Shown here piece by piece: positions 40,862 to 49,914 of a DNA stretch of 64,000 bases. Every line of letters starts with the position of its first letter. The stretch's first letter is position 1. Under the pieces are notes generated by a model, which worked only from the letters and a program-made list of their open reading frames with translations, had not been told where the DNA came from and made no database searches. Source of the stretch: Pinirhizobacter sp036499745. Its GTDB lineage: Bacteria; Pseudomonadota; Gammaproteobacteria; Xanthomonadales; Rhodanobacteraceae. The stretch is from NCBI RefSeq assembly GCF_036499745.1, contig NZ_DASYDG010000008.1, forward strand, positions 45,219-109,218. Direction: 5' to 3'. The position numbers were made by a program, and so were the translations under genes.

Positions 40862-41617
40862 ATGACCGGATCCGCCATCGGGCGCGTGCCGCGCCACCTG
40901 GCCATCGTCATGGACGGGAACGGCCGTTGGGCGAAACAACGCCGGCGCCCACGCAGCTTCGGTCATCGCGCCGGCCAGAAAGCCGTGCGCCAGGCCGTGG
41001 AGTTCTGCCTTCGGGCAGGCATTGAATCGCTCACCCTGTTCGCATTCTCCAGCGAAAACTGGCAGCGACCGCCCACCGAAGTGCGTGCACTGATGGAATT
41101 GTTCGTGCACGCGCTCGAGCGCGAGGTCGAACAACTGCACCAGAACGGCGTGCGCATCCGCTTCGTCGGCAACCTCGACGCCTTCGAACCGGCCCTGCGC
41201 GAGGGCATGCTCAAGGCCATGCGCCATACTCAGGGCAATACGGCCCTGAACATGAACGTAGCGGTGAATTACGGTGGTCGCTGGGACATCGCCCAGGCCG
41301 CGCAGGCGGCCGCACGGGCCATGGCCCGCGGCGACATCGCAGCCGAAGCCATCGACGAGGCATGGCTGGGCCAGCACATGTGCCTGGCCGGCCAGCCGCC
41401 GCTCGACCTCTTCATCCGTACCGGCGGCGAACACCGCGTCAGCAACTTCCTGTTGTGGCAGCTGGCCTACGCTGAACTGTACTTTACCGATACCCTCTGG
41501 CCCGACGTCGACCAGGCTGTGCTTGCCGACGCCCTGGCCGATTACGCTGGACGCGAACGCCGCTTCGGCCGTACCGGTGCGCAGGTCACACGCACCTCCA
41601 AGGACACCCATGCTTAA
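40862..41617 (+). CDS. uppS: Undecaprenyl diphosphate synthase (cis-prenyltransferase)
   Basis: A 251-residue cis-prenyltransferase that extends farnesyl diphosphate with eight isopentenyl units to make the lipid carrier of cell-wall synthesis. Seen: HLAIVMDGNGRWAK with catalytic Asp18, GHRAGQKAVR, LFAFSSENWQRP, and the C-terminal DLFIRTGGEHRVSNFLLWQ. Its last eight bases overlap cdsA. The window also encodes its substrate supply: dxr and ispA. Confidence 0.97.
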   Translation: MTGSAIGRVPRHLAIVMDGNGRWAKQRRRPRSFGHRAGQKAVRQAVEFCLRAGIESLTLFAFSSENWQRPPTEVRALMELFVHALEREVEQLHQNGVRIRFVGNLDAFEPALREGMLKAMRHTQGNTALNMNVAVNYGGRWDIAQAAQAAARAMARGDIAAEAIDEAWLGQHMCLAGQPPLDLFIRTGGEHRVSNFLLWQLAYAELYFTDTLWPDVDQAVLADALADYAGRERRFGRTGAQVTRTSKDTHA

Positions 41618-42428
41618 GCAGCGCGTCGTCACCGCCCTGATCCTGCTGCCGATCGCCCTGGCGGTCATCCTGGTCGTGCCCACGCCCTGGTTCGCCCCGG
41701 TTGCGGCCCTGGTGTTCCTGGGCGGCGCCTGGGAATGGAGCGCGCTGGCCGGTGTCCGGTCGACAGCCCTGCGCGTGGTCTATCTGGGCGCGGTTGCGGC
41801 ACTGATGGTGCTGTGCTGGGTCATCCGCGGCAACAGCGGGTGGGCTTTCATCCTTGGTCTGGGCGTGGCCTGGTGGGTAGCCTGTTGCTTCTGGTTGCGA
41901 CATTTCAGCTTCGCCGCTGCCCCGAACACTGAGAATTCCTGGTTGAAGGCTGCCGTAGGGATGCTGGTGGTCGTCACCACATGGGTCGCGCTGGCCTCGA
42001 TCCATGGCGGCGGTCCGAACGGACACTACTGGACGCTGCTCTCCCTGGTCATCGTCTGGGTCGCCGATACCGGCGCCTATTTCAGCGGCCGCTTCTTCGG
42101 CAAGCGTAAACTCGCCCCCACCATAAGCCCGGGCAAGACCTGGGCCGGCGTGTACGGCGCCCTGGTGGCCGGTGCGGCGGTCGCGGTCGGTGGCGGATGG
42201 ATGCTGGGCGTGACCGACGCGCGCCTGGGCGGCATGGCCGTGCTGGGTGTACTGGTGGTGGGCGCATCGGTGGTCGGCGATCTTTTCGAGAGCCTGCTCA
42301 AGCGCCATGCCCAGGTGAAGGATTCAGGCACCCTGTTCCCGGGCCACGGCGGGCTACTCGACCGTATGGACAGTGTTTTCGCCGCCCTGCCGGTGTTTGC
42401 CGCCGGCAAACTGCTGTTGGGCCTGTGA
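41610..42428 (+). CDS. cdsA: Phosphatidate cytidylyltransferase
   Basis: A 272-residue polytopic inner-membrane enzyme that makes CDP-diacylglycerol from phosphatidate and CTP. About seven to eight hydrophobic segments fill the protein. The CDS signature SVVGDLFESLLKR followed by KDSGTLFPGHGGLLDRMDS is near the C-terminus. The ATG at 41610 overlaps the end of uppS. The stop overlaps the dxr GTG. Confidence 0.97.
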   Translation: MLKQRVVTALILLPIALAVILVVPTPWFAPVAALVFLGGAWEWSALAGVRSTALRVVYLGAVAALMVLCWVIRGNSGWAFILGLGVAWWVACCFWLRHFSFAAAPNTENSWLKAAVGMLVVVTTWVALASIHGGGPNGHYWTLLSLVIVWVADTGAYFSGRFFGKRKLAPTISPGKTWAGVYGALVAGAAVAVGGGWMLGVTDARLGGMAVLGVLVVGASVVGDLFESLLKRHAQVKDSGTLFPGHGGLLDRMDSVFAALPVFAAGKLLLGL

Positions 42429-43612
42429 ACACCGTGCGCAACATTGCGGTCCTGGGTGCCACCGGCTCCATCGGTACCAGCACGCTGGATGTCATCGCGC
42501 GGCACCCGGAGCGCTTCACTGCCAGCGTGCTGGCCGCCCACAGCAAAGTGGACGAGCTGGTCGCCCTTTGCGTGCGTTTCCGGCCCCGGCTGGCCGTGAT
42601 CGCCGATGCAGCGCTCGAGAACGAACTGACCCGCAAGCTCCGCCATGCCGGCGTCAACTGCGCCGTGGCCGGCGGGCCGGACGCGGTCACCGCCGCAGCC
42701 TCCGGCGACCTTTGCGACACCGTGGTCGCCGCCATCGTCGGCGCCGCGGGGCTGGAATCCACCCTCGCCGCGGCCCGGGCCGGCAAGCGCCTGCTGCTGG
42801 CCAACAAGGAATCCATCGTCCTGGCAGGGCCCCTGCTGCTGGCGGCCCTGCGAGAGGGCGGCGGCGATCTGGTGCCAATAGATTCGGAACACAACGCGAT
42901 CTTCCAGTGCCTGCCTGGCGGTCGCCCGGCGCTGGCTGCCGCAGGTGTGCGGCGGATCATCCTGACAGCCTCCGGCGGCCCGTTCCGCGGCCGTACCCGG
43001 GCGGACCTGGCCGCCATCACACCGGCCCAGGCCGTGGCCCATCCACGCTGGTCGATGGGACCGAAGATCTCAGTAGATTCCGCCACCTTGATGAACAAGG
43101 GCCTGGAGGTGATCGAGGCGCATTATCTCTTCGCCGCCGCGCCTGACGACATCGAGGTGCTGGTGCACCCCCAGAGCCTGGTGCACTCGATGGTGGAATA
43201 CATCGATGGCTCGGTGCTGGCCCAACTGGGCAATCCCGACATGCGTACGGCCCTGGCGCATGCGCTGGCCTATCCTGAACGGATCGAGGCGGGCGTCACC
43301 CCACTGGATCTCGCCGCAGCCGGCAGGCTGGACTTCGAAGCCCCCGATACCGACACCTTCCGCTGCCTGGCGCTCGCCTTCGCGGCCCTGCGCGCCGGCG
43401 GCGACGCCACGGCGATCCTGAACGCCGCCAACGAGGTGGCCGTGGCGGCCTTCCTGGGCGGTACCCTCCACTTCCTGGGCATCGCCGACATCGTCGAGGC
43501 GGTACTTGCGGAACTGCCGCCCGAACCCGTGGTCGATATCCCGACCCTCGTGGCGCGGGACGGGGCGGCGCGGGCTGCAGCGCGCCGGGTGCTCAGCCGC
43601 GCTTACTGCTAA
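42425..43612 (+). CDS. dxr: 1-deoxy-D-xylulose 5-phosphate reductoisomerase
   Basis: A 395-residue enzyme that converts DXP to MEP, the committed step of the bacterial isoprenoid route. NADPH-binding NIAVLGATGSIGTSTLD opens the protein. LLLANKESIVLAGPLL, PIDSEHNAIFQCLPG, TASGGPFRG and the metal/substrate region HPRWSMGPKISVDSATLMNK follow. The start is GTG at 42425, overlapping the cdsA stop (GTGA), so translation is coupled. The ATG-initiated alternatives are out of the conserved frame. Confidence 0.97.
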   Translation: MNTVRNIAVLGATGSIGTSTLDVIARHPERFTASVLAAHSKVDELVALCVRFRPRLAVIADAALENELTRKLRHAGVNCAVAGGPDAVTAAASGDLCDTVVAAIVGAAGLESTLAAARAGKRLLLANKESIVLAGPLLLAALREGGGDLVPIDSEHNAIFQCLPGGRPALAAAGVRRIILTASGGPFRGRTRADLAAITPAQAVAHPRWSMGPKISVDSATLMNKGLEVIEAHYLFAAAPDDIEVLVHPQSLVHSMVEYIDGSVLAQLGNPDMRTALAHALAYPERIEAGVTPLDLAAAGRLDFEAPDTDTFRCLALAFAALRAGGDATAILNAANEVAVAAFLGGTLHFLGIADIVEAVLAELPPEPVVDIPTLVARDGAARAAARRVLSRAYC

Positions 43613-43644
43613 TATTGCCCGACACTTACGGCGCTTCCTGATAC

Positions 43645-44985
43645 ATGAGTCCATTCTTCGGTTCGATATTCTGGTTGGCCGTCACGCTCGGCGTGCTGGT
43701 GACCTTCCACGAGTTCGGCCATTACTGGGTCGCCCGCCGTTGCGGCGTGCGCGTATTGCGCTTCTCCGTCGGCTTCGGCCGGGCCATCTGGCGCCGCGTC
43801 GGCCGCGATGGCACCGAATACCAGATTGCCGCCATCCCGCTGGGTGGCTACGTAAAAATGCTCGACGCCCGCGAGGGCGATGTCGACCCGGCTGACCAGG
43901 GCCGCGAATTCACCGCCAAGCCGGTCTGGCAGCGCATTGCCATCGTGGTGGCGGGTCCTGCATTCAACCTGCTGTTCACCATCGTTGCCTTGTGGGCCAT
44001 GTTCATCATCGGTCGCCCGGACATGGCACCGCTGGTCAGCCCCGATCCCGCAGGCATGGCGGCACAGGCGGGCCTTCGTGAAGGCGACCGGCTGGTTTCG
44101 GTCAACGGTAACCAGGTCAGCACCTGGAGCACGGCGCTGGAGGCCCTCTCCAATGGCCTGCTCAACCACGAGGCGCTGCCCGTGCACGTTCGTGGCCAGG
44201 ACGGCAGCGAGCGCAATGTAGTGCTGCCCCTGCAGAACCTGGACAACAGCCAGGACATCGGCAAAGGCTTCGAGGCCCTGGGGCTGGACGCCTTCCGCCC
44301 GGCAATCGTCGATAGCCTGCGTCCGGGCGACCCGGCCGCACTGGCCGGCGTGAAGGCCGGTGACCTGATCACCTCGGTCAATGGCCAGGCAGTGGGCGAT
44401 TTCACCGACTTCATGAAACTGCTGCCCAAGGCGGCGGAAAAGAACCCGAACGTGCACCTGGGCGTGCACCGCGGCAACCAGAACCTCACCCTCGCCGTCA
44501 CCGCCCGCCGCTCCACCGAGGACGGCACCACCCGCTGGATCGTCGGCGTGATGGGCCGCGCCGGCGAGGAAGCCACCGAGCGCTATGCGCCGGTGCCAGC
44601 CCTGGGCCAGGCTCTGAAGGCCACCTGGACCAGCACCAAGACCACCTTCAACCTGATCGGCAAGATGGCCTCGGGCCAGGCCTCGACCAAGAACCTTTCA
44701 GGCGTGGTCGGCATCGCGGAGGCCGCGAATGATTCAGCAGGCCGCGGTGTCGCCTGGTTCCTCAATTTCCTGGCGATGGTGTCCTTAAGCCTTGCCATCC
44801 TCAACATGCTGCCGATCCCGGTCTTGGACGGCGGACACCTGCTGTATTACCTTATTGAGTTGGTCAAGGGCAGCCCGGTCAGCGAACGAACGATGATTGC
44901 CGGCCAGTACGTGGGCCTGGCCTTGCTGTTCACGCTGATGGGCCTGGCTTTCTTCAACGACATTCATCGTCACTTCGTTTCGTGA
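43645..44985 (+). CDS. rseP: Site-2 intramembrane metalloprotease RseP
   Basis: A 446-residue protease that makes the second cut in anti-sigma-E and clears signal peptides. Transmembrane segment 1 carries HEFGH (22-26), with zinc-binding His22 and His26 and catalytic Glu23. The third ligand is in NMLPIPVLDGGH near residue 390. Two periplasmic PDZ domains lie between (about 120-205 and 215-300). The position dxr-rseP-bamA is the standard order. RseA and sigma-E genes are not in the window. Confidence 0.97.
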   Translation: MSPFFGSIFWLAVTLGVLVTFHEFGHYWVARRCGVRVLRFSVGFGRAIWRRVGRDGTEYQIAAIPLGGYVKMLDAREGDVDPADQGREFTAKPVWQRIAIVVAGPAFNLLFTIVALWAMFIIGRPDMAPLVSPDPAGMAAQAGLREGDRLVSVNGNQVSTWSTALEALSNGLLNHEALPVHVRGQDGSERNVVLPLQNLDNSQDIGKGFEALGLDAFRPAIVDSLRPGDPAALAGVKAGDLITSVNGQAVGDFTDFMKLLPKAAEKNPNVHLGVHRGNQNLTLAVTARRSTEDGTTRWIVGVMGRAGEEATERYAPVPALGQALKATWTSTKTTFNLIGKMASGQASTKNLSGVVGIAEAANDSAGRGVAWFLNFLAMVSLSLAILNMLPIPVLDGGHLLYYLIELVKGSPVSERTMIAGQYVGLALLFTLMGLAFFNDIHRHFVS

Positions 44986-45132
44986 CCGTGACTTCGGGGC
45001 CCGGCGCCAGCGCCATCGGTTTTGCGGCTTTACCCTCCTCTTCTTGCGTTGCCGGCCTTGTGCCTGCCACGCGCGAATATCAAGCGCCCGGTTTCGTCGC
45101 CGGTCGCCACGATTAACCTTACGGAATCGACG

Positions 45133-47526
45133 ATGAAGCGTATCGCCGCCCTGATCTTGCTCGCCTCCCTCTCCGCGCAGGCCCTTGCCTTTGAACCGTT
45201 TGTCGTTTCCGATATCCGCATCGATGGCCTGACCCGCATCGCCCAGGGTACGGTGCTGAGCTACCTGCCGATCGAGAAAGGGGACACCCTCACCGACGAT
45301 CGCGTCCAGGCCGCCATCCGTGCCCTCTACCAGACCAAATTCTTCTCGGACGTAGAAGTCGATCGCCAGGGCAGCATCATGGTGATCAAGGTCGTCGAGC
45401 GCCCGGCCATCGCCAAGCTCACCCTGCGCGGCAACAAGGACATCAAGGAAGACGACCTGCGCAAAGGCCTGAAGGAAATCGGCCTGTCGGAAGGTGAAAC
45501 CTTCGACCGCCTGTCGCTCGACCGCGTGCAGCAGGAGCTGATCCGCCAGTACTACAACCGCGGCAAGTACAACGTATCGGTCGATCCGCACGTTACACGC
45601 CTTGACCGCAACCGCGTGGCGATCGACATCGAGATCCGCGAAGGCAAGGCGGCGAAGATCCGCGAGATCAACGTGGTCGGCAACAAGGTCTTTACCGACA
45701 AGCAGATTCGCAGCGGCTTCGAACAGAACACCTCGAACTGGCTGTCGTGGTATTCCAAAGACGACCAATACTCCCGCGAGAAGCTCTCCGGCGACCTGGA
45801 AAAACTCGGCTCCTACTACATGGACCGCGGTTATGCCGACTTCGGTATCGACTCCACGCAGGTCACCATCGCCCCCGACAAGCGCGAGATGTACATCAGC
45901 GCTTCGGTGAAGGAAGGCGAGATCTACACCGTGTCGGACGTCAAGCTTCTTGGCGAGCTGATCCTGCCTGAGGACATCCTGCGCAAGCTGGTCTTCATCC
46001 ACAAGGGCGAGACCTTCAACCGCAAGGCCATCGAAGCGAGCTCCGATGCCATCAAGGGCATCCTGGCCAACCTCGGTTACGCCTTCGCCAAGGTCACGCC
46101 GATCCCGAAGCTCGACCGCGACAAGCGCACCGTCGACCTCACGCTCTTCATCGAGCCCGGCAAGCGCGTGTACGTGCGCCGCGTGATCTTCCAGGGCAAC
46201 ACCCGCACCGAAGACGACGTGATGCGTCGCGAGCTGCGTCAGCTCGAGGGCACCTGGTATTCCCAGGCCGCGCTCGACCGCTCCAAGACGCGCCTTGACC
46301 GCCTGGGTTACTTCAAGACGGTGAAGATCGACAAGGCACTGGTGCCGGGCACCGATGACCAGGTAGACGTCACGGTAAAGGTGGAAGAACAGTCCGCCGG
46401 CAGCCTGATGTTCGGTGTGGGTTACTCGCAGTACTCAGGCATCATCCTGTCCGCCTCGGTGTCGCAGAACAACTTCCTGGGCACGGGCGACCGCTTCTCC
46501 GTCGGCGCTGAAACCTCCGACTACTACAAGCGCGTGAATGCCTCGTACGTGAACCCGTACCTCACCGATTCGGGCATCGCGCTGGGCTATAACGCCACGT
46601 ACTCGAAGCTGGACTACGGCGATACCGACTTCGCCAACTACACCTACAGCACCACGGCGTTCTCCAGCTACCTGAACATCCCGGTGACCGATTTCGACTC
46701 CGTCACCGCGGGCCTGGGCATTTCCAGCAACAAGATCAACACATCGCCGGGCTTCACCCCGCAGGATCTGATCAACTACCAGAACAAGGTAGGCAACCAG
46801 ACCATCCACTCGTGGACGGCGAACCTGGGCTGGTCGCACGACACCCGCAACGGCTACTGGGCGCCCACGCGCGGTGGCGTGATGAGCGTGTCGAGCGAAA
46901 TCGCCCTGCCCGGCTCCACGGTCAACTACTACACGATCAACACGGATCTGGGTCATTACTGGCCGGTCGGCCGCGGTTTCGTGCTGTACCTGGACGGCAA
47001 GCTTGGCTACGGAAATACCTACGGTTCGGACAAAGACCTCGCCTTCCCGTTCTGGAACAACTTCTTCTCAGGCGGCGTGCGCGACGTGCGTGGTTTCCAG
47101 GACAACACGCTTGGCCCGAAGCTGTGCTCCGGCGTGATGCAGGATCCGAAGTTCCCGAACGACCCGACCAAGCAGATCAGCGTCCCGCCCAATGCCAAGG
47201 GCCAGTGCACCGACAGCTACTACAACTACGCCCAGCCGATCGGTGGCGCGTTCAAGGTGCTTGGTACCGCGCAGGTGTTCCTGCCGCTGCCATTCCTGAA
47301 GGATGTGAACACCGCACGCGTGTCCTGGTTCATGGACGTGGGCAACGTGTATTCGAACTTCGGCGCCTTCAAGGCCAAGGATCTTCGCGCCTCCACCGGT
47401 CTGTCGCTGCAGTGGCAGGCTCCGATCGGACCGTTGATCATCAACTTTGCCATCCCGTTCCGCGACCAGGACGAAGACAAGCACTACGAAGAGCGCATCC
47501 AGTTCACCTTCGGCAGCCAGTTCTAA
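45133..47526 (+). CDS. bamA: Outer membrane protein assembly factor BamA
   Basis: A 797-residue Omp85 protein that inserts beta-barrels into the outer membrane. Signal peptide 1-19 (cleavage after ALA), five POTRA domains (about 20-420, from FVVSDIRIDGLTRI onward) and a 16-strand barrel. It carries the NFLGTG turn (strand 2) and the substrate-loop region around GGVRDVRGF, and ends in FTFGSQF with the C-terminal aromatic. The ATG at 45133 is preceded by CGGAA. The 147-bp gap after rseP could hold its own promoter. A strong terminator follows. Confidence 0.98.
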   Translation: MKRIAALILLASLSAQALAFEPFVVSDIRIDGLTRIAQGTVLSYLPIEKGDTLTDDRVQAAIRALYQTKFFSDVEVDRQGSIMVIKVVERPAIAKLTLRGNKDIKEDDLRKGLKEIGLSEGETFDRLSLDRVQQELIRQYYNRGKYNVSVDPHVTRLDRNRVAIDIEIREGKAAKIREINVVGNKVFTDKQIRSGFEQNTSNWLSWYSKDDQYSREKLSGDLEKLGSYYMDRGYADFGIDSTQVTIAPDKREMYISASVKEGEIYTVSDVKLLGELILPEDILRKLVFIHKGETFNRKAIEASSDAIKGILANLGYAFAKVTPIPKLDRDKRTVDLTLFIEPGKRVYVRRVIFQGNTRTEDDVMRRELRQLEGTWYSQAALDRSKTRLDRLGYFKTVKIDKALVPGTDDQVDVTVKVEEQSAGSLMFGVGYSQYSGIILSASVSQNNFLGTGDRFSVGAETSDYYKRVNASYVNPYLTDSGIALGYNATYSKLDYGDTDFANYTYSTTAFSSYLNIPVTDFDSVTAGLGISSNKINTSPGFTPQDLINYQNKVGNQTIHSWTANLGWSHDTRNGYWAPTRGGVMSVSSEIALPGSTVNYYTINTDLGHYWPVGRGFVLYLDGKLGYGNTYGSDKDLAFPFWNNFFSGGVRDVRGFQDNTLGPKLCSGVMQDPKFPNDPTKQISVPPNAKGQCTDSYYNYAQPIGGAFKVLGTAQVFLPLPFLKDVNTARVSWFMDVGNVYSNFGAFKAKDLRASTGLSLQWQAPIGPLIINFAIPFRDQDEDKHYEERIQFTFGSQF

Positions 47527-47560
47527 ACCAGCGCTGTCGCGCAGGCGTACTACCATCGCG

Positions 47561-47601
47561 GGGTGGCATGGGCGCGAAACCCATGCCACCCTTTCTTTTT
47601 T
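47561..47601 (+). terminator. Rho-independent terminator after bamA
   Basis: GGGTGGCATGGG (47561-47572) and CCCATGCCACCC (47580-47591) form a perfect 12-bp stem around CGCGAAA, followed by TTTCTTTTTT. It separates bamA from the lpx operon only 20 bases before the lpxD ATG. Confidence 0.92.
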
Positions 47602-47621
47602 CCTGAACGCGGGAACGGACC

Positions 47622-48653
47622 ATGAGCGGACCCAGGCCCTATGCGCTGGCCGAGCTTGCGCAGATGTTCGAGCTGGAAGCCCGCGGCGACGGCGACACGC
47701 GGGTAGACGGCGTGGGCACGCTGGCGGCGGCCACCCCCAGCCAGCTCACCTTCCTCTCCAACACGAAATACACATCCCAGCTGGCGGCAAGCCGGGCCGG
47801 TATCGTGGTGCTGCGCGCCGATGACGCCGACGCGCGCCAGGGTGCCAGCCTGATCGCCCGCGATCCCTACGTGGCCTACGCCAAGATCGCCGCACTGTTC
47901 GAAGGCCTGCCCGCCTACCCGCCGGGCATCCATCCCAGCGCCGTGGTGTCACCCTCCGCCCGCGTGGCGATGAGCGCCAGCATCGGCCCCTGCTGCGTGG
48001 TCGAAGACAACGCCGTGATCGACGAGGGTGCGGTACTGGGGCCTCACTGCATGGTGGGCGCCGGCTGCATCGTCGGCGCGCAAAGCCGCCTGGTGGCCCG
48101 CGTCACCCTGGTCACCAGCGTGACCCTGGGCAAGCGCGTGATCGTCCACCCGGGAGCGGTGATCGGTTCGGACGGGTTTGGCCTGGCCTTCGACCGCGAC
48201 CACTGGATCAAGCTGCCGCAGCTCGGTGGCGTGCGCATCGGCGACGACTGCGAGATCGGCGCCAACACCACCATCGACCGCGGTGCGCTGGAGGACACCG
48301 TGCTTGAGGAAGATGTCCGCCTGGACAACCAGATCCAGATTGCCCACAACGTATACGTGGGAGCACACACGGCCATGGCCGGCTGCGCGGCGGTGGCCGG
48401 CAGCGCGAAAATCGGCCGTTACTGCATGGTCGGCGGCAATGCCGGCATCCTGGGGCACCTTGAGATTGCCGACCGCGTTACCATTACCGCCAAGAGCCTG
48501 GTGACCAGCTCGATTTCCGAGCCTGGTGAATATTCTTCGGGTACTCCGTTGCAGGAAAACCGCCGATGGCGGCGCAACGCGGCCCGCTTCAAGCACCTGG
48601 ACGAGTACGCGCGCCGCGTGGCGGCGCTGGAAAAGGATAAGAAACATGAATGA
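47622..48653 (+). CDS. lpxD: UDP-3-O-(3-hydroxyacyl)glucosamine N-acyltransferase
   Basis: A 343-residue left-handed beta-helix acyltransferase, third step of lipid A synthesis. The N-terminal uridine-binding domain has QLTFLSNTKY. Hexapeptide repeats run from about 100, with IGSDGFGLAF and the catalytic-histidine segment DNQIQIAHNVYVG. It follows bamA directly. The skp/ompH gene found between them in E. coli is absent. Its last eight bases overlap fabZ. Confidence 0.97.
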   Translation: MSGPRPYALAELAQMFELEARGDGDTRVDGVGTLAAATPSQLTFLSNTKYTSQLAASRAGIVVLRADDADARQGASLIARDPYVAYAKIAALFEGLPAYPPGIHPSAVVSPSARVAMSASIGPCCVVEDNAVIDEGAVLGPHCMVGAGCIVGAQSRLVARVTLVTSVTLGKRVIVHPGAVIGSDGFGLAFDRDHWIKLPQLGGVRIGDDCEIGANTTIDRGALEDTVLEEDVRLDNQIQIAHNVYVGAHTAMAGCAAVAGSAKIGRYCMVGGNAGILGHLEIADRVTITAKSLVTSSISEPGEYSSGTPLQENRRWRRNAARFKHLDEYARRVAALEKDKKHE

Positions 48654-49116
48654 GCAGGGCCCGGGCGTGACACTACCCGTCGACATCGAACACATCCAGC
48701 GCTTGCTGCCGCATCGCTATCCGTTCCTGCTGGTCGACCGCGTACTAGAATTCACAGCCGGCGAAACCATCGTTGCGATCAAGAACGTCACCAGCAACGA
48801 ACCGTTCTTCCAGGGTCACTTCCCCGGCCATCCGGTGATGCCCGGCGTGCTGATCGTCGAAGCACTGGCGCAGGCCTCGGGCCTGTTGATCCAGCTCACC
48901 GCCGCGGCGGGCAGCTGCCTGGAAAACCCGCTTTTCTACCTGGTGAAGGTCGATAAGGCCCGCTTTAACGCACCGGTGGTACCCGGCGACCAACTCCGCA
49001 TGGAAGTACGCCTGAAGCGGATGATCCGCGGCATGGGCATCTTCGAGGCCCGCGCGCTGGTCGATGGCGAGGAAGTGGCCAGCTGCGAGCTGATGAGCGC
49101 GCGTCGCGCAGACTGA
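48646..49116 (+). CDS. fabZ: 3-hydroxyacyl-ACP dehydratase FabZ
   Basis: A 156-residue hotdog-fold dehydratase of fatty-acid elongation. It shows LLPHRYPFLLVDRV, then GHFPGHPVMPGVLIVEALAQ with the catalytic histidine and glutamate. The ATG at 48646 lies inside the end of lpxD. FabZ competes with LpxA for 3-hydroxyacyl-ACP, which explains its place in the lipid A operon. Confidence 0.97.
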   Translation: MNEQGPGVTLPVDIEHIQRLLPHRYPFLLVDRVLEFTAGETIVAIKNVTSNEPFFQGHFPGHPVMPGVLIVEALAQASGLLIQLTAAAGSCLENPLFYLVKVDKARFNAPVVPGDQLRMEVRLKRMIRGMGIFEARALVDGEEVASCELMSARRAD

Positions 49117-49137
49117 CCGAAGGAACCGGCACCAGCC

Positions 49138-49911
49138 ATGATCCATCCGACCGCGCAAATCGACCCCACCGCCCGCATCGACGCGGGCGTCACCATCGGT
49201 GCCTACACCATCGTCGGCGCCGACGTATCCATCGGCGAGGGCACCGTCATCGGCCCGCACGTGGTGATCGAAGGCCCCACCCGCATGGGCCGCGACAACC
49301 GCGTCTCGCAGTTCGCGTCCATCGGCGGCCCGCCGCAGGACAAGAAATTCTCAGGCGAACGTACCGAGCTTGAGATCGGCGACCGCAACCTCATCCGCGA
49401 ATTCGTCACCATCAACCGTGGCACCGGCGAGGGCGGCAGCCTCACCCGCATTGGCAACGACAACTGGCTGCTGGCCTACGTGCACATCGCCCACGACTGC
49501 ATCGTGGGCAACAACGTGGTGTTCTCCAACTACTCCGCGCTGGCCGGGCATGCAGAAATCGGCGACTGGACGATCCTTTCCGGATATTCAGGTGTGCACC
49601 AGTTCTGCAAGGTGGGCGCGCATGCGTTCATCGGCATGGGCTGCCTGGTGGGTTCAGACGTCCCACCCTTCGTGATGATGGCCAACGAGGCCCGCGGCCG
49701 TCCCCGCGGCATCAACAGCGAGGGCCTGAAGCGCCGCGGCTTCGACGCTACGCGCATCTCGGCCATCAAGCGCGCCTACCGCACGCTGTTCATGGCGGGC
49801 CTGCCGCTGGCCGAAGCCCGCGAGCAACTGGAAAGCCAGGCGCGGGAAAGCGAAGACGTGCGTGAAATGCTCGCCTTCCTTGACCGCAGCGAGCGCTCGC
49901 TCGCGCGTTAG
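49138..49911 (+). CDS. lpxA: UDP-N-acetylglucosamine acyltransferase
   Basis: A 257-residue beta-helix enzyme, first step of lipid A synthesis. Hexapeptide repeats begin at residue 2 (IHPTAQIDPTARIDAG). The catalytic His119 lies in YVHIAHDCIVG, equivalent to E. coli His125. The acyl-chain ruler position that is Gly173 in E. coli is Met167 here (AHAFIGMGCL), as in P. aeruginosa, so it should prefer short chains of about C10-C12. It follows fabZ after 21 bp. Confidence 0.97.
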   Translation: MIHPTAQIDPTARIDAGVTIGAYTIVGADVSIGEGTVIGPHVVIEGPTRMGRDNRVSQFASIGGPPQDKKFSGERTELEIGDRNLIREFVTINRGTGEGGSLTRIGNDNWLLAYVHIAHDCIVGNNVVFSNYSALAGHAEIGDWTILSGYSGVHQFCKVGAHAFIGMGCLVGSDVPPFVMMANEARGRPRGINSEGLKRRGFDATRISAIKRAYRTLFMAGLPLAEAREQLESQARESEDVREMLAFLDRSERSLAR

Positions 49912-49914
49912 GAC

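Noticed and set aside
44785..46002. A 405-codon minus-strand frame opposite rseP/bamA
   Set aside because: It crosses the boundary between two well-supported genes and has shadow composition.
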